A DNA stretch of 64,000 nt. Source: Membranipora membranacea (taxonomy: Eukaryota > Bryozoa > Gymnolaemata > Cheilostomatida > Membraniporidae). The DNA lies in NCBI GenBank assembly GCA_914767715.1, contig OU612070.1:15827501-15891500 (forward strand). Reading direction: 5' to 3'. The notes under the pieces are model-generated. The model saw only the letters and a program-made list of their open reading frames with translations. It was not told where the DNA came from and made no database searches. Position numbers and translations under genes: made by a program. Below, piece by piece: positions 23,743 through 35,620 of this stretch; the stretch's first letter is position 1, and each line of letters starts with the position of its first letter.

Positions 23743-26700
23743 CAAAACATCTTGATGGAGTCTGATGAAGGTCTTAAGTTGCTCATCAAGTTCATATAAT
23801 CATCAACATGAAATTTGAAATTTTGATGGCAGGTTTTAAATATTTATTGTCCCCTATCCAGCTTAACTTACCTTGAAGAGCAGCATAATGCTATACATTA
23901 AATGCATATTTATTATTCTTTTTATTTTGTTGGTGTTTAAAGCTGCAACCTCTTTACCATAGCTGGAAGGTTATGCTTTGTGAACATATATTGTGCTACA
24001 TTTAAAATTGCTTTCAATGATTACGGATAAGTTTAACCCTTATATAATATGTGTAAATTTATTGTCATTGTGAGTTTTTTTGTCTTTAAGACTTTTGTTG
24101 GAATTTAGACGTGTTCAATAAAAACTGATCCAAAGTCAAATATACAAAGCTATTCAAATTACAGAATTTTTAAAATTCACAGACCGACATTTCATTTAGT
24201 GTTTTAATGGCATGTGATCAGGCATATGTAGATTTATTATAGCAAATGATAATTGATATATCCATACAAATACAAGATTTATTTCTTTGCTGAAATTTAT
24301 GCGGAGCATTTGGTGTCCGAAGTAGAAGCACAGACAGTATGTTTTTGTCAAAGCCACAATTTCCATTTAAATTGTCGACTCATGGTTATTCAATCATCAG
24401 TATTCCAAACTGACCAAAAATGGCATCATGCACAGCATGTTATTTGCTCGCCAATGCTTCGCCGAAATAAACTCTCACTGTATATACTATAGCTATCTTT
24501 TGCTCTCAAAGCATTTGGCATTTGCGATCATTATCACGCATATTTGGTATCAAAGTCCAAATAATTTTACATGCTGGGGGAAAAGGAATGGTGAGTTGAT
24601 AACCTGTTATGGCAGGAACAGCACCTAGCAGCATATATCAATTCCTTCATTCCAGCAGAATGTGAAATACAATCTTCTAGCGAACAAAAATCGGAATAAC
24701 AATCAACTGTATATTTCAATGTTCTTATCCTGTTAAAGGATTGGTTCGGAAATGACTATTTTCTTTTCAAAAGAGCAAAATATACCTAGCATGATGAGGA
24801 AAGATTCATATGCAACATTTTGGCAATGGATACAAGATCCAATATATTTCAAAGATTGATCCTCTACTATTTATGTAATGATTGCTTTGCTCTTCAGAGA
24901 TGAAAATTTCAGTTTCTGGATCACTTCCAGAAAAGGAAAAGTAGCGAGAAACAGTGGAACGGTGTTAGTTCTGCAGAAAAATTTGATGGTAAAGAAGAAT
25001 ATATTGGTGAGGTCATATTCATCCAATGACTTACTAACTGGTGGATGTGCAAATGAAAAGATGATTTATAAACATGACCTAGTACAATGCATCAATAGGA
25101 TTCGTGGATGGTTTTTGCACAGGTTGGTTTTTCCCACTCTTAAAGTTTTCATGGTATTGAGTTTTGAATTGGGATGAATGTCATTACTTGGTGGTGGCAT
25201 CATCCCACCTTTCAATATCTCTAGAATTTGGCCTTCTGCTGTTTTTTGCACAAGTTGTTTAACTGGCTGTGAAAACAAATTAAAGATGAGAAGTTAAACC
25301 CTCTACATAACCACCAGCATTAGCAATCAGATGAAGCTGAAGCTCATCTAAATATATATATATATATATATATGTATCTATATATATATATGTATATATA
25401 TATAAATATATACTTTTTTGGGCATAAATCTCATTTGTTTTAAATGTTTTACAGAATAAGCCACAAATTTCTTAAAAAAAGCAAACCATTAATTATTCCA
25501 ACAAAAGTGGAGTAAAACAATTTACACTGTATTTTGAAATGTTTAAAATGCTATGATGAATGAATATATTGTGGTATGTCATTGAAAGTGGAAACGGAAA
25601 GTGGAAAATGAATATTTATTCAAATACCTAAGAGCAAACAGCTGGTATTCATGTTAGCATCAAAAATAGTGTAAATCGTTCAATTGAAATTTATAGCTAC
25701 CATCACAAGGTCTACTCTTAACAATCTTATTCTCATAATACACCTGTCCAATGAAATATCACTATAAAAATACAATACGTTACATTTCCTGAAGTCATTT
25801 GGCAGATTAAAATTCCATAAAGCTGGCCTAATTTGGATCTCATTTGTAAACCTTTCAGTATCACTAGCTAAGACTTTTGACATTATAATGAAAATTGCAA
25901 CAATTTTGAGAAAGATAAAGCTGGAGAAGAAAGGAAATGAAAGCATCAATATGCAATAGCTAAAACGTCCTGTTTGCAATTCTCATCGGTCAGGTGTATT
26001 ATTACAAAGGAAGCACAACTAAAAGCGACAAAATTTCTAAAATCGCTCAGAAAGCGTGCGAAGGGAAGACAACTCTCCAAAAACGTCAAACAAACATCCT
26101 AGTATAAACTCACCTTAATAGCCGCCAGTTCAGTTCAGTTTAGCCAGTTCATACAATGCAATGTCTTGTTTGGTTTGGTTTTGGTCTCAACCTCCCTTGC
26201 TTGCAACTCTTTGATGCTTCGGCACTGGAGTTTGGCAGAATACTAAATCATTTAGCAGTCCCAGTGGAAAATATGTAATAATCACGGCCCATTGTTTTCA
26301 TCATGGAGGGGAGCTTTTTGCTAGAAATAAAGAGTTGACCACAGCCCAAAAATAGTTACTGTGCAGGTTGGTCACGGATGTCTACTAAAGCTACATTAAA
26401 AATTAATGATAAAATAATTACTAATAAACCCGCACAGAAGACTATATACAGCTGAAGTGAGGCTCTTAATTATGGACAACGTAACAACATTGGACGGTGT
26501 AGTAGCTTTGGTGTTATCATTGATTTACTGTCCATAATTCAGGTTTTTTTTCATTACCCAATGCATTTTGATCGGATTTCAGGTTTAAACATTGCTTTAA
26601 AAACAACATATATCTTGATATCAGCTTGATGTTATTTCTTCTTCATAAAAAACATTTGAACCTTAATTTGTATCAAACTGTTAGCGACAAGCTGCTAAAT

Positions 26701-27904
26701 CTATTGTAATTTTCAAACTTCAAATCCGATCAAAATTGATTGAGTACTCAACAAAAAACCTGGTATATGAGTGGCAAGTCAATGATCACACCAATGCTAC
26801 TACACCTTCCAATGTTGTTACGTTGCCCACAATGGGGTTGAGTCAGGAGTTGTCCCTTATTATAGGGGGCGCTAATAAGATGACACCATAAATTTGCACT
26901 TTATTATATAAGATATCATTGGAGCAGATAACACTTGTTGGTTCGGCAGCCAGAGAAATTAAGATAGAAACAAAATGAGGGTAATTACATAGGCGGATTA
27001 TGCTGACCCACTTTGTGGGACCAGAAATTGACTGCGAATATAACTTAATTTATTATATTATAATATAATTTAATATAATAAATATATCATTAAATAAAGA
27101 GAAATAATAATATTCCAGCTTTGAATTTCGAATATTACATAAATCCAACCTGAATATATTGATTGCAGAAAAAAAATTCAGAATAAAATAATATATTACT
27201 ATTTAATGTTATTGTTATACAAAACAATTATATATTTAATACCATAACTTAATATAAATATATATGGAATGTTTTTGCAAAAATAGCTTAGCTGCATATT
27301 TCAAGACACCTCTCTTCCTTACACTCAATTCCATCATGATTGATCAGGTTTTTTTTATTTTATTGTATTATAATTTGATTTTAATTTAATTAAAAATTAA
27401 AATTTTCCTATACTTTTTTATTTCAGTATATGGGTCAAATTTTTGGATTACCGAATATATAGATCAATTGTAGCGAGCTGAAACCAATGAGTTTTTACAG
27501 CAAAAGGTCTCATCTGGTTCCTTTATGGCTTATTCAAAACTTTGCAAAAGTATGGTCTCATCTGTAAATTATCAAGGGAGATTACTCCGAAAAACATAAC
27601 CCCATTGAATGCCTCAGTGCCGCAATGCTAATGCTCCATATAGTGTCCTGTCTAGGTTTATTATTTAGTATATGTTACTGAAGCATTATGTGGTTATATG
27701 TTGGCAAAAGGAAGGTCTGCTATACCGCTACAAACTGTTTTAACATAACAAGGTCAAATATCCACTCATAAATTACTTGCCCTACCGATGCTGTTCACAC
27801 CAACTTACAGTATTTATATTGCACACCTTTTTTGTAAATTATTGGAAATTAACTAGGAATTGAAGAAAAGAAGTTGTCTAAGTAAATAATTACATTGAGT
27901 ATAT
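23743..27904. other. Unit 3 spacer downstream of gene C
   Basis: Counterpart of 693-4755. It contains the in-frame remnant (24428-25177), AT tracts (25352-25405), 228 bp at about 25578-25805 missing from unit 1 (part of it resembles 35180-35240), and the interspersed repeat near 26830-27580. No intact gene seen. Confidence 0.5.
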
Positions 27905-27920
27905 GCTATGCTATAGAAAC

Positions 27921-28148
27921 GCTTCTCGGCCTATTGGCTAAGATCAAAGTGTCATGGCCAATGGCTGATTAGTGCCTGCTTCAGTTTCTGGCAGCTTGCT
28001 GCACACTCACGATTAGGAGGTCCACCATGGCCTCACCTCTAGGATGCATTCTAGTTTACTAGGATGTATCACACTCTCAGTACGAGGACTCCGGGCAATT
28101 TGCGTCCCTCTTTAGGGGCAGCCCACCCTCTGTTTTGTCATAAACAGG
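27921..28148 (+). mobile_element. U2 snRNA-headed SINE-like element with 16-bp target duplication
   Basis: Best copy, 228 bp. The perfect direct repeat GCTATGCTATAGAAAC lies at 27905-27920 and 28149-28164, and unit 2 has one such sequence and no element at the matching site (about 13420-13435), so this is a true insertion. Bases 27921-27951 (GCTTCTCGGCC... then GGCTAAGATCAAAGTGT) follow U2 snRNA from about nucleotide 4 to 33. The body can form several hairpins: GCAGC/GCTGC, GAGGtCC/GGcCTC, GATGCATTCTAG pairing with a following GGATGTATC, and GAGGAC/GTCCCTC. There is no open reading frame, poly(A) tail or tRNA A/B box. Confidence 0.82.
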
Positions 28149-28164
28149 GCTATGCTATAGAAAC

Positions 28165-30833
28165 TTTGATTATGCTTGCGTAAGCTTAGAAAATTTTTGG
28201 TACAGAATTCAATTGTAGCCAATAAGATTCTCAGCTACGAATTTAACTCATTGGTAGTAAGCTTAATAAGATAACTCCCACGCAGAAATAGTGAAATCAA
28301 ATGTGACAATGGAATCTGGTTTGATCAATGAGACTTTTTCCATTGCTCAAGCATGTTAACTGTTTAAACATATCAAATTAATTTTGAATGATACTCTTTT
28401 GTTGAGAATGTTTCACAAATGCTTTCAAAAAATGAAAAGAATAAACTAAAGTGACAACAACACTAATCCGTAATTGATTAGAAATATAACTATTTCACTG
28501 CTATTCATGATGAGAGGAACTCAAATTGAATGACACCTAACAAATTTATATTACATCGTATTGTTTTCCAAAGAGATACATCCACATAATCAACCCCCCC
28601 CCCCCAATTTTACTTTTCTCAACAATATTGGAATAGTTTTCAAATGATTTCTAAAACATCTAAGATCCCTGAAGAAGCTATTTATTTTTAACAAACTTTC
28701 AACCACATCATATGGACGATTTTTCCACCCATAAATCATGTCCTATTGTATTATTTTCATTGTTGCAGTGGTTTTAAACGGCATGCTCGGAAGAGCATCG
28801 TAGTGGTGGAATTGATATCAATAAAAGTGTAAAGGAAAACATATTATGGCTGCGACAGAAATATTTCTTTCCGCAGCATCATTAAACATTTTTTTTAAAC
28901 TTATTAAATGTTTCTATGATTGGTTTCAAGTTGAAGCCTGTATATTTGGATTTTCTTCTAAATTGTACGGAGAACACCTTGAGCAATCACTTGCCAGCAG
29001 ATTATGATAAGACTGTATATTTAACAGCGTGTCTGGTGATCAATCTCTCATTTTTATTTAAATTTTGATTCATCACGCGGATGGTACATTTCCTTTTTGT
29101 TGCTAAATGCGCTTGCGGGGATATTTATTTTGGAATCCAGTGGTTAACAACACGCATTTTGAGTAATCAAATGCTATTTCTTAAACGTTTTCTGCAACAC
29201 TGTGAATACATGGAAGGTTGCCAAATGAAATGTTGTTAAATAAAGCTGTCGAATGACGCTAAGCTTGCATGTTTTATGCCAACCTGCTCCGGTGTACCTC
29301 TCTCAGAACAATTAGCATTGTCACCTCTGTGCATATCATTATATACTACTTTGCAGTTGCAGGGGTATCAAGGCGAAGCAAGATCTTCTTCATGTACACA
29401 CATGTACACAAGAGGAAGTGTACATCACAGAGTAAGGATAATCCTTACTCTGTGATGTACACTTCCTCTTTTGACAAGTTTTCAAGCCCACATGTAATAA
29501 TTCTATGGTCCTGCTGCATGTTCACACAATATAAGTTACTTTATGCTGTGTTGCAATGGCTTACAAAAACCATGTATTGAAGGAAGTTGCCCACATTGCG
29601 ATAGCAAAACAAAACTTGAATAATTAGTTCTGCAAGTCCATTCATCGATGCACCTATGTGGACTATTGGTAATATTTCCTGAAAATGGTAATTATGGCTT
29701 CACTGAAATGACTTTATTTGCATTTTGCTATTTTTGTTGTGTCAGTATCAAGCATTGTTTGCATGGGGATGATTCTCCAGTCTCAAACTGAAACCGTTTT
29801 CTGTTTGAATTTTGTCATGCTGAGCTGGTGGGCAACGTAGTTGACCTAAAGCAACAAAGTTCTACACGATGAAAAAGATGTAGCAATATTTTGATATAAA
29901 AGAAACGGTATTGGTTGAAAGCATCCATATCACTATTGGTTAGGAAGTTTGACTGTGTCATTAGAAATCAAATTGATTGAATTATCGAACTCTGCTGAAA
30001 TGAGTAGGTTTATTCTTGTCAAATCTTTTTATTTGTAATTTCTAACCTAAGTTTTTCTAGATTTTTATCATTATGGTGGTTACATTTTATTTGATATGAA
30101 AATCTGTGATAATCATGCTTCTAATTTTTAAATAGTTATTTTTTCTCTCCAGACAATAATATGTCTGTTTGTTGTGTGTATACCGATTTAATACTGAAGT
30201 TAAGAAAAGTTATTCGTCAATTTTCTGTTTATTTCCAGATTATCAACGATTTACATACTGTTTCAAGGTGATGTTTATTGTATTGGTGGTTGTGAATAGC
30301 ATCGAAACTCGACATAATCGACATAAGACCAGGTAGTTAGTATACATGTATTAAATATGAGTGTTCTCTCTTGATATCTAAACTAAACTGTTGGTATATT
30401 AACACCTCGTTTCCTTTAGTATCAAGTCTTAATTTATCAAAGTTGATCAAATGTAGATACATAATCATCACTATTGAATCAGGTCTAGATCTCGGTAATA
30501 CCTGCAAGTCTACCCTTACCTTATAACTGTCATCCTGTACACAAAGTTGGAGTAAAACCATAAGAATATGATCCAGTATTATGCTACTGACCAATGATCA
30601 ATGCAAGAGGCATCCAAGATCCTTGAAATCCGTTGTCCTGAAGAAGGCCTAGGTCCTAGGATAAGAACTACTTTATAACTCTGTCTCATATTAAGAAATG
30701 AAGGAAACTTCCTTCAAGTCATTTCCTTTCATCTCAAATATTCACTCATCTATACTCATATCACCTTCGGATGATAATTTATTGCAATCAATTGGTCATT
30801 GGGCAAAAAGGTGAGTATTTGTCATCGCTTTAT
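28165..30833. other. Unit 3 spacer to array edge
   Basis: Counterpart of 13440-16056 in unit 2. It holds a C tract (28593-28607) and the palindrome at 29410. No gene recognised. Similarity to the other units ends at about 30833. Confidence 0.5.
29410..29470. repeat. 61-bp palindrome (unit 3)
   Basis: Equivalent of 6404-6465. Both 30-base arms are fully complementary around one central base. Confidence 0.88.
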
Positions 30834-30956
30834 AGGCTCGAGTTGTCTGCTCGAGAATGCTTGTCTTTTTGATGATTATCTTGAGACACGTAGAATTTAT
30901 TATAATCATATGTAGTATTTGACAGACCTGGAACTGTTATTTATAATTCTTTTTAG

Positions 30957-32261
30957 ATTCGGTCAGAACGGTCAAGCAAATAATTATGTTTGTGATAGAA
31001 CACATATTGGGATAACTTTGGCACGAGTTGACATTGATGAAACAGTGTCGGCACTGCAACACAGTATACATTTTTATGTAAGTAAGAAAAAAAAACAACA
31101 CTGAATGGGTCACAATTTAATAAAGATGTAGAATATTTAGTTTTTTTGTTAACTTGTAAATTCAGCCTTACAATTAATGTGTTACCATCAACTAAGTACC
31201 GCACTTCGTCCTCATCCAGTAGCAGGTGGGGACAATTTTCTATCTCAAAGCGTTAACCCAGAAGCTATTTGAATTTATTTAGAGTAGAAATATCTTGTTA
31301 CTGCAGCAGTACTAGCTCCCTGATCACAAAATGATTTGGTCTATGTGCAGCCTTTAAGTGTCCTGTCAAATACTCAGATGTCAGACCCAGATTCATGCTC
31401 AGCTCAGGGTTGAATATGTAAGTGGTAACAAGTGGATTATCCCATAGTTCCAGGGATGTAAATCGCATAATGATTAGGGCCCACACAATTTGTTTGTTAT
31501 ATATATTCATCTGATCTTGTAGAAACAGTTCACACAGATCACCATCCCCGATTGGTTAGTGTCTACAGACTGCACAAATTATGAGACTGATATGGTAAGA
31601 CACAGACTTCAGTAGCTAATAACTAGTAAAACAAAACTTTCCAGGCCAGTAGATACAATATGAGGGTCACTCGTTTCTGGTCAACTATGCTGTGAGAAGA
31701 TAGATCATTTTATGGGGGGGGGGGGGGAGTATTGTGGAGGTGCCTTAAACAATTCCCTTCCTAACATGGGACCTCTCAGATGAGAGACTCTGCACCATAT
31801 CAAATGGTATATTGATTTTCTTTTGATTTTCTAAATTTTTTTTTTTTAATATTAATATTAATTTTTATTATTTTTCAGCCTTTGAAACACAGTTGTTTTG
31901 TACTTCGATGGACTTATAGATAACTGCGAATGTGTACCTAGGACGTAAGTTGACAATTTAACTCTCTCATTTGAATAAAAATTCATTTATGCTGCCACTG
32001 ATAACTGGTTTATTTACCAACTTTACTCAGGTAACATCTGATGTGCTGAAGAGTACTCTATGCGCATATTACTGTCACATCAGAAATCACCAATATATAA
32101 GCTTCACCTCAGAGGCTGCCATGAACAGCGTGGATGACTACTCACACGGCCATGATCTGGAAAAGTGTAACTCTAGAGAGAAACTTCTCTCTTCTTTGAG
32201 TGCCACTATAGCTAAGCTAACTGGAGATGATGGTGTCTGCAACCAGCCCTGTGCCTCCTCG
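30957..32261 (+). CDS. Unrecognised secreted cysteine-rich protein family, plus-strand copy (5' exon missing)
   Basis: Three exons match the minus-strand gene at 35621-38456 in order, splice phase and donor positions: 30957-31077, 31523-31594 and 32031-32261. They encode about 141 residues, with landmarks NNYVCDR, STDCTNY, LKSTLCAYYC, EKCNSREKLLSS and GVCNQPC. GT donors follow each exon; the last is GTGAGT, at the same point as in the other copy. If that donor is not used, the frame runs on to a stop at 32352-32354. No exon with a signal peptide was found before 30957, and the array breakpoint at 30833 lies only 124 bp upstream, so the 5' end may have been lost. No internal stop or frameshift is visible. 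I do not recognise the family. Confidence 0.55.
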
Positions 32262-35134
32262 GTGAGTATTGTCATCCACTCTGCGCATGTGCGAACTGTT
32301 GAGGCATACGCTCGTCTCAACAGCATAGGGCTTGAATTAATTCACCTAAACTGAGAACCTCAATTGGGAAAACAAACGAAACCCACAATTTGGAAATATT
32401 CTGGCCTAAATGGAACACTGGCTTGGGCTTTGCTATCTCATAAACCTAAACTTTGGTGTTGCCTTCCTTGATGGGTGGCAGCGCCACCATCGCTGTGCTG
32501 CAGAGATAGACTATGTCACAAGGCTATCCTGCAGGCAGAGTGATTGTCGTTAACAGTTTGCCATTGACAACATTGGAGAGCTAGATTTTTATTGCCAGAC
32601 TATTGAGCTGCTCCAACCTTAACGATTTTTTCTCTATAACTGTACAGATTTGTGTTGGCAACCCACATTGATGTCCATTCCAACAATGCATAATGATATT
32701 GGTTGAATCAATTATTTTGTCCACTAAAGAAGTACAAAGGCCGGAAATACAAGAATCTGCTGTGTCCAATTGATGGATAGCCTGCTACCCCCCTAAGGGG
32801 GGGGGGGGGGAAGGCGAAAAGATTCAATGTTTAAATCTGTCTATCCATTACATTTCAGATAGACTATCAGTTGCGTGAAGGACTATCTCGTATACTTCTC
32901 CCTCTGAAGCAGACTCTTCAGTGTTTTGATGCCAAGCTGCTCTCTTGTTTATCATAACAGGCTTCATTTGAACAACAGAGCGACTTACCTTAATCCATGC
33001 ACGATCAGAATTCTCATTATTTAAACAATGCAAATGCTTTACTGCCTCATTTATGTACACGCAAACATTTATTCCCACATTTAATTGCCAAAAATAAATT
33101 ATCATGAAATCAACTGTTGTTACCATTTAGCCGTTACAGCTCGGAGTTCAATTTGAGAATGTTCTAGTGTTGTTACAGAATCTTTGGTCTATGATGTCAG
33201 CAAGTAGGCCTACTGAGGATGTCCAGGCTCTCGGACTTTGAAATCAATTACCTAGAAGCAACTTTTAGCATCAGTCAAGCATGGCAATAAGTTTGTGACC
33301 GCTCAGTTTGTAGAGTGGAGGACTGTTATTGTTATCTTGCATTGCACAGTATGTACTCATGATCATAGCGCTTGGAGTGATGTAGCCATCCTTAGGTCAG
33401 CAGTCCAGATCTTGTCCATGGGAGTTTTTCACCTGGTGATATTTGAATTTAATGATATGATTTTCCCTACCATATCATTTCATATCAATGAGCCCTGAGT
33501 ATAATGCGTATTTTTGCAAGTCCTTTTCTCTAAAAGTTAGGTGTTTGGAGCTTTGAGTTTATATTTATTATATAGTGAGTTTAAGCTGAAGCTGTATGGC
33601 TATTGGTTGTGATGATTATAAAAGTAATCACTTGAATCCCGCTGAAACATCAAATAAACACAATAAACAACAACCCCTCATTTGGTTGATCATATTTGTA
33701 TCCCTCACAGCTCAATTCCCACAGCTGATATTGATTTTGCTTTTTTCAGTAAAGTTTTCTGTTTTCAATTTTCTGAGGTTGAATTTGAGCCTTCTTTTGG
33801 AGATGCCCTTTTTCTCTTTGGATGCTCTTTAGCACACACAGTAGGTTGATTACGTTACTAAAGAGTTTTCTCTAAAAAATTGAACTTCTTTGTGTCCTTG
33901 TCAAACCTGCACTGTTGAGGCATGTACAAAAGTAACAAAAGCGACCAACCGGGTCTGCGCTAATAAAGATAGCTGCCACATTAGTCTAAGTGCTCAGACT
34001 TCAAGGCGCAGGGAGTTACTTGCATAGTCGATGGGACAAAGCACCACAGTGCAGCTATGCATGCAGCCACACAGCATAAAAAAAATGGAGCTGAAATTGG
34101 AAAACTTGTGTAAATACAGTAGCTGCACCATTGGAACCCCATGGGGACAAAATTTGGGAGATCGTTACTGACTTTGGATGCTGAATTATATCAATTGCTG
34201 AGTGTTTTCTGGACAGATTTTTGGGATTTTTTCATATATTTGGTCACTAAGATTGAGTGTAATCAGTCTTCAAAACCCTAATGCATTGAGAAACCTTTTC
34301 CCACAAAGTTCTAAATGCTGAAGATGATGAGCTTGAAGCAGTTTTTAAAACACGCTACCTGGTTCTCCAGATAATGCCATTCTGGAATTTTTTTTCTAGG
34401 CTGCATGTGTTAAAGAGTTACCCAATGGCAGGAGGGTAGCTCCGAAGATGAGGTCAAATTCGAGTTTCAAAAACTGACTATAGGGCAGATTGATAAGGAT
34501 TTGGTTTCCGCTATGTTTGGTGATTAGACCACAGTCATAGCTCTGAGGATACTTTTTGGCAGGTTTGATAGTGTTTTGGTATAAATACACCTGTTGTAGC
34601 ACAGATAAACTTATGGAAATACACTTTGGTGTGTATAACAATCATATCATTTATTTATCTCTGAATGAACTGAAATTTTTAGATGTTACATAAAAACAAT
34701 AATCTTATAACTCTCAAAATGACAGCAAATGCCACAGGACAAGATTTGAAATGTTATATTTAGTTCAATAATATAAATGTAACATGAAAAAGAAGTAGAA
34801 AAATTCCACAATTAAGTCAGATTGAATATGGTAGCGGCAAACTATAATGCAATATAATTCATAATAATATTTCCATAGAGCAGTTAGATTTTTTTCTTTG
34901 TCGAATAGAAACATAACAAAATAAAATGGTGACTGGTTTATTCTCTAATCTTGCAATTACAGTCAGCATTCATCGAGGCCGGTAAATAGTATAGTCGGAT
35001 AGTCGGATAGTATCTACCGATTACCTGCATAATTGATTTTCATTCTTCAGACAGATAAACATCTGCCTTAGAGGTAGAAGTATTTGGAACATACCGGCAT
35101 TTGGGCTAAAGTCTCTCTGAAAATAAACAATTTG

Positions 35135-35168
<34 letters not shown>

Positions 35169-35620
35169 CATACATACATTTTGAAATGTTCAACATTCAA
35201 TGATGATTGAATGTGTTGGGTATGTCATTGAAAGTGGAAGCAATAAATGTAAAGCGAACAAGGGTTATGACTTCTTAAGTTTGAGAGTCATCCCATATTT
35301 GTGTGCATAACTTTACCAAGGTCTAGGCCTACTTTTCTATCAACAAAATTGGTTTTTATGTTCCCATAGTAATGGGGATGGGACTCGAGCTCATGATAGG
35401 TTATACCTGACTTTGTAGTGAACGGGTTATTGTATTTACTTGACTTATAATGTGCTGCCCTTCTCATGAATATACAATAAGTACAATAATCTCTCTTAAT
35501 TTTTACTTTCACCTAGGATGTTTCTGTGAGTTATACCCTCTTGTGAAGATGTAAGTGTGTGAAGAGAAACAAATTCCAGAAAATGAATGATAAAATTCTT
35601 CTTGAACAGGTTATCATAAT
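32262..35620. other. Spacer between the two tail-to-tail cysteine-rich genes
   Basis: Contains a G tract (32797-32812), the tRNA-Tyr-like remnant near 33293-33425, an AT tract (35138-35167), and at 35180-35240 a piece related to unit 3 near 25540-25610. No gene recognised. Confidence 0.45.
33293..33425 (+). pseudogene. tRNA-Tyr-like remnant with intron-like insert
   Basis: GCTCAGTTTGTAGAGTGGAGGACTG (33301-33325) and CCATCCTTAGGTCAGC (33387-33402) match the D-arm/anticodon-stem 5' half and the anticodon-stem 3' half/variable region of animal tRNA-Tyr(GTA), which carries an intron just after the anticodon. Here about 60 bp separates the halves. The anticodon region reads CTGTTA instead of CTGTAG, and box B is degenerate (CAGTCCAGATC). 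So this is a dead gene or the head of a tRNA-derived SINE. Confidence 0.45.

Larger units (their letters stand above)
23013..30833. repeat. Segmental duplication unit 3 (partial, array edge)
   Basis: Third unit of the array. It matches unit 2 from 10184 up to about 16056, then identity stops abruptly at about 30833, after the shared sequence near 30810-30832. The rest of the unit, including any further lectin exons 1 and 2, is absent, so this is the right edge of the array. It holds one U2-headed element with intact target duplications. Several of its features (for example a 21-base stretch at 23393-23413) are shared with unit 1 but not unit 2. Confidence 0.88.

Noticed and set aside
25066-25278. 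Minus-strand exon with a splice-acceptor-like start in unit 3
   Set aside because: The frame is broken in unit 1 and no flanking exons or known domain are visible.
27921-28148. A working U2 snRNA gene
   Set aside because: Only about nucleotides 4-33 match U2. The branch-site pairing region and Sm site are absent, and the copy is flanked by target duplications.
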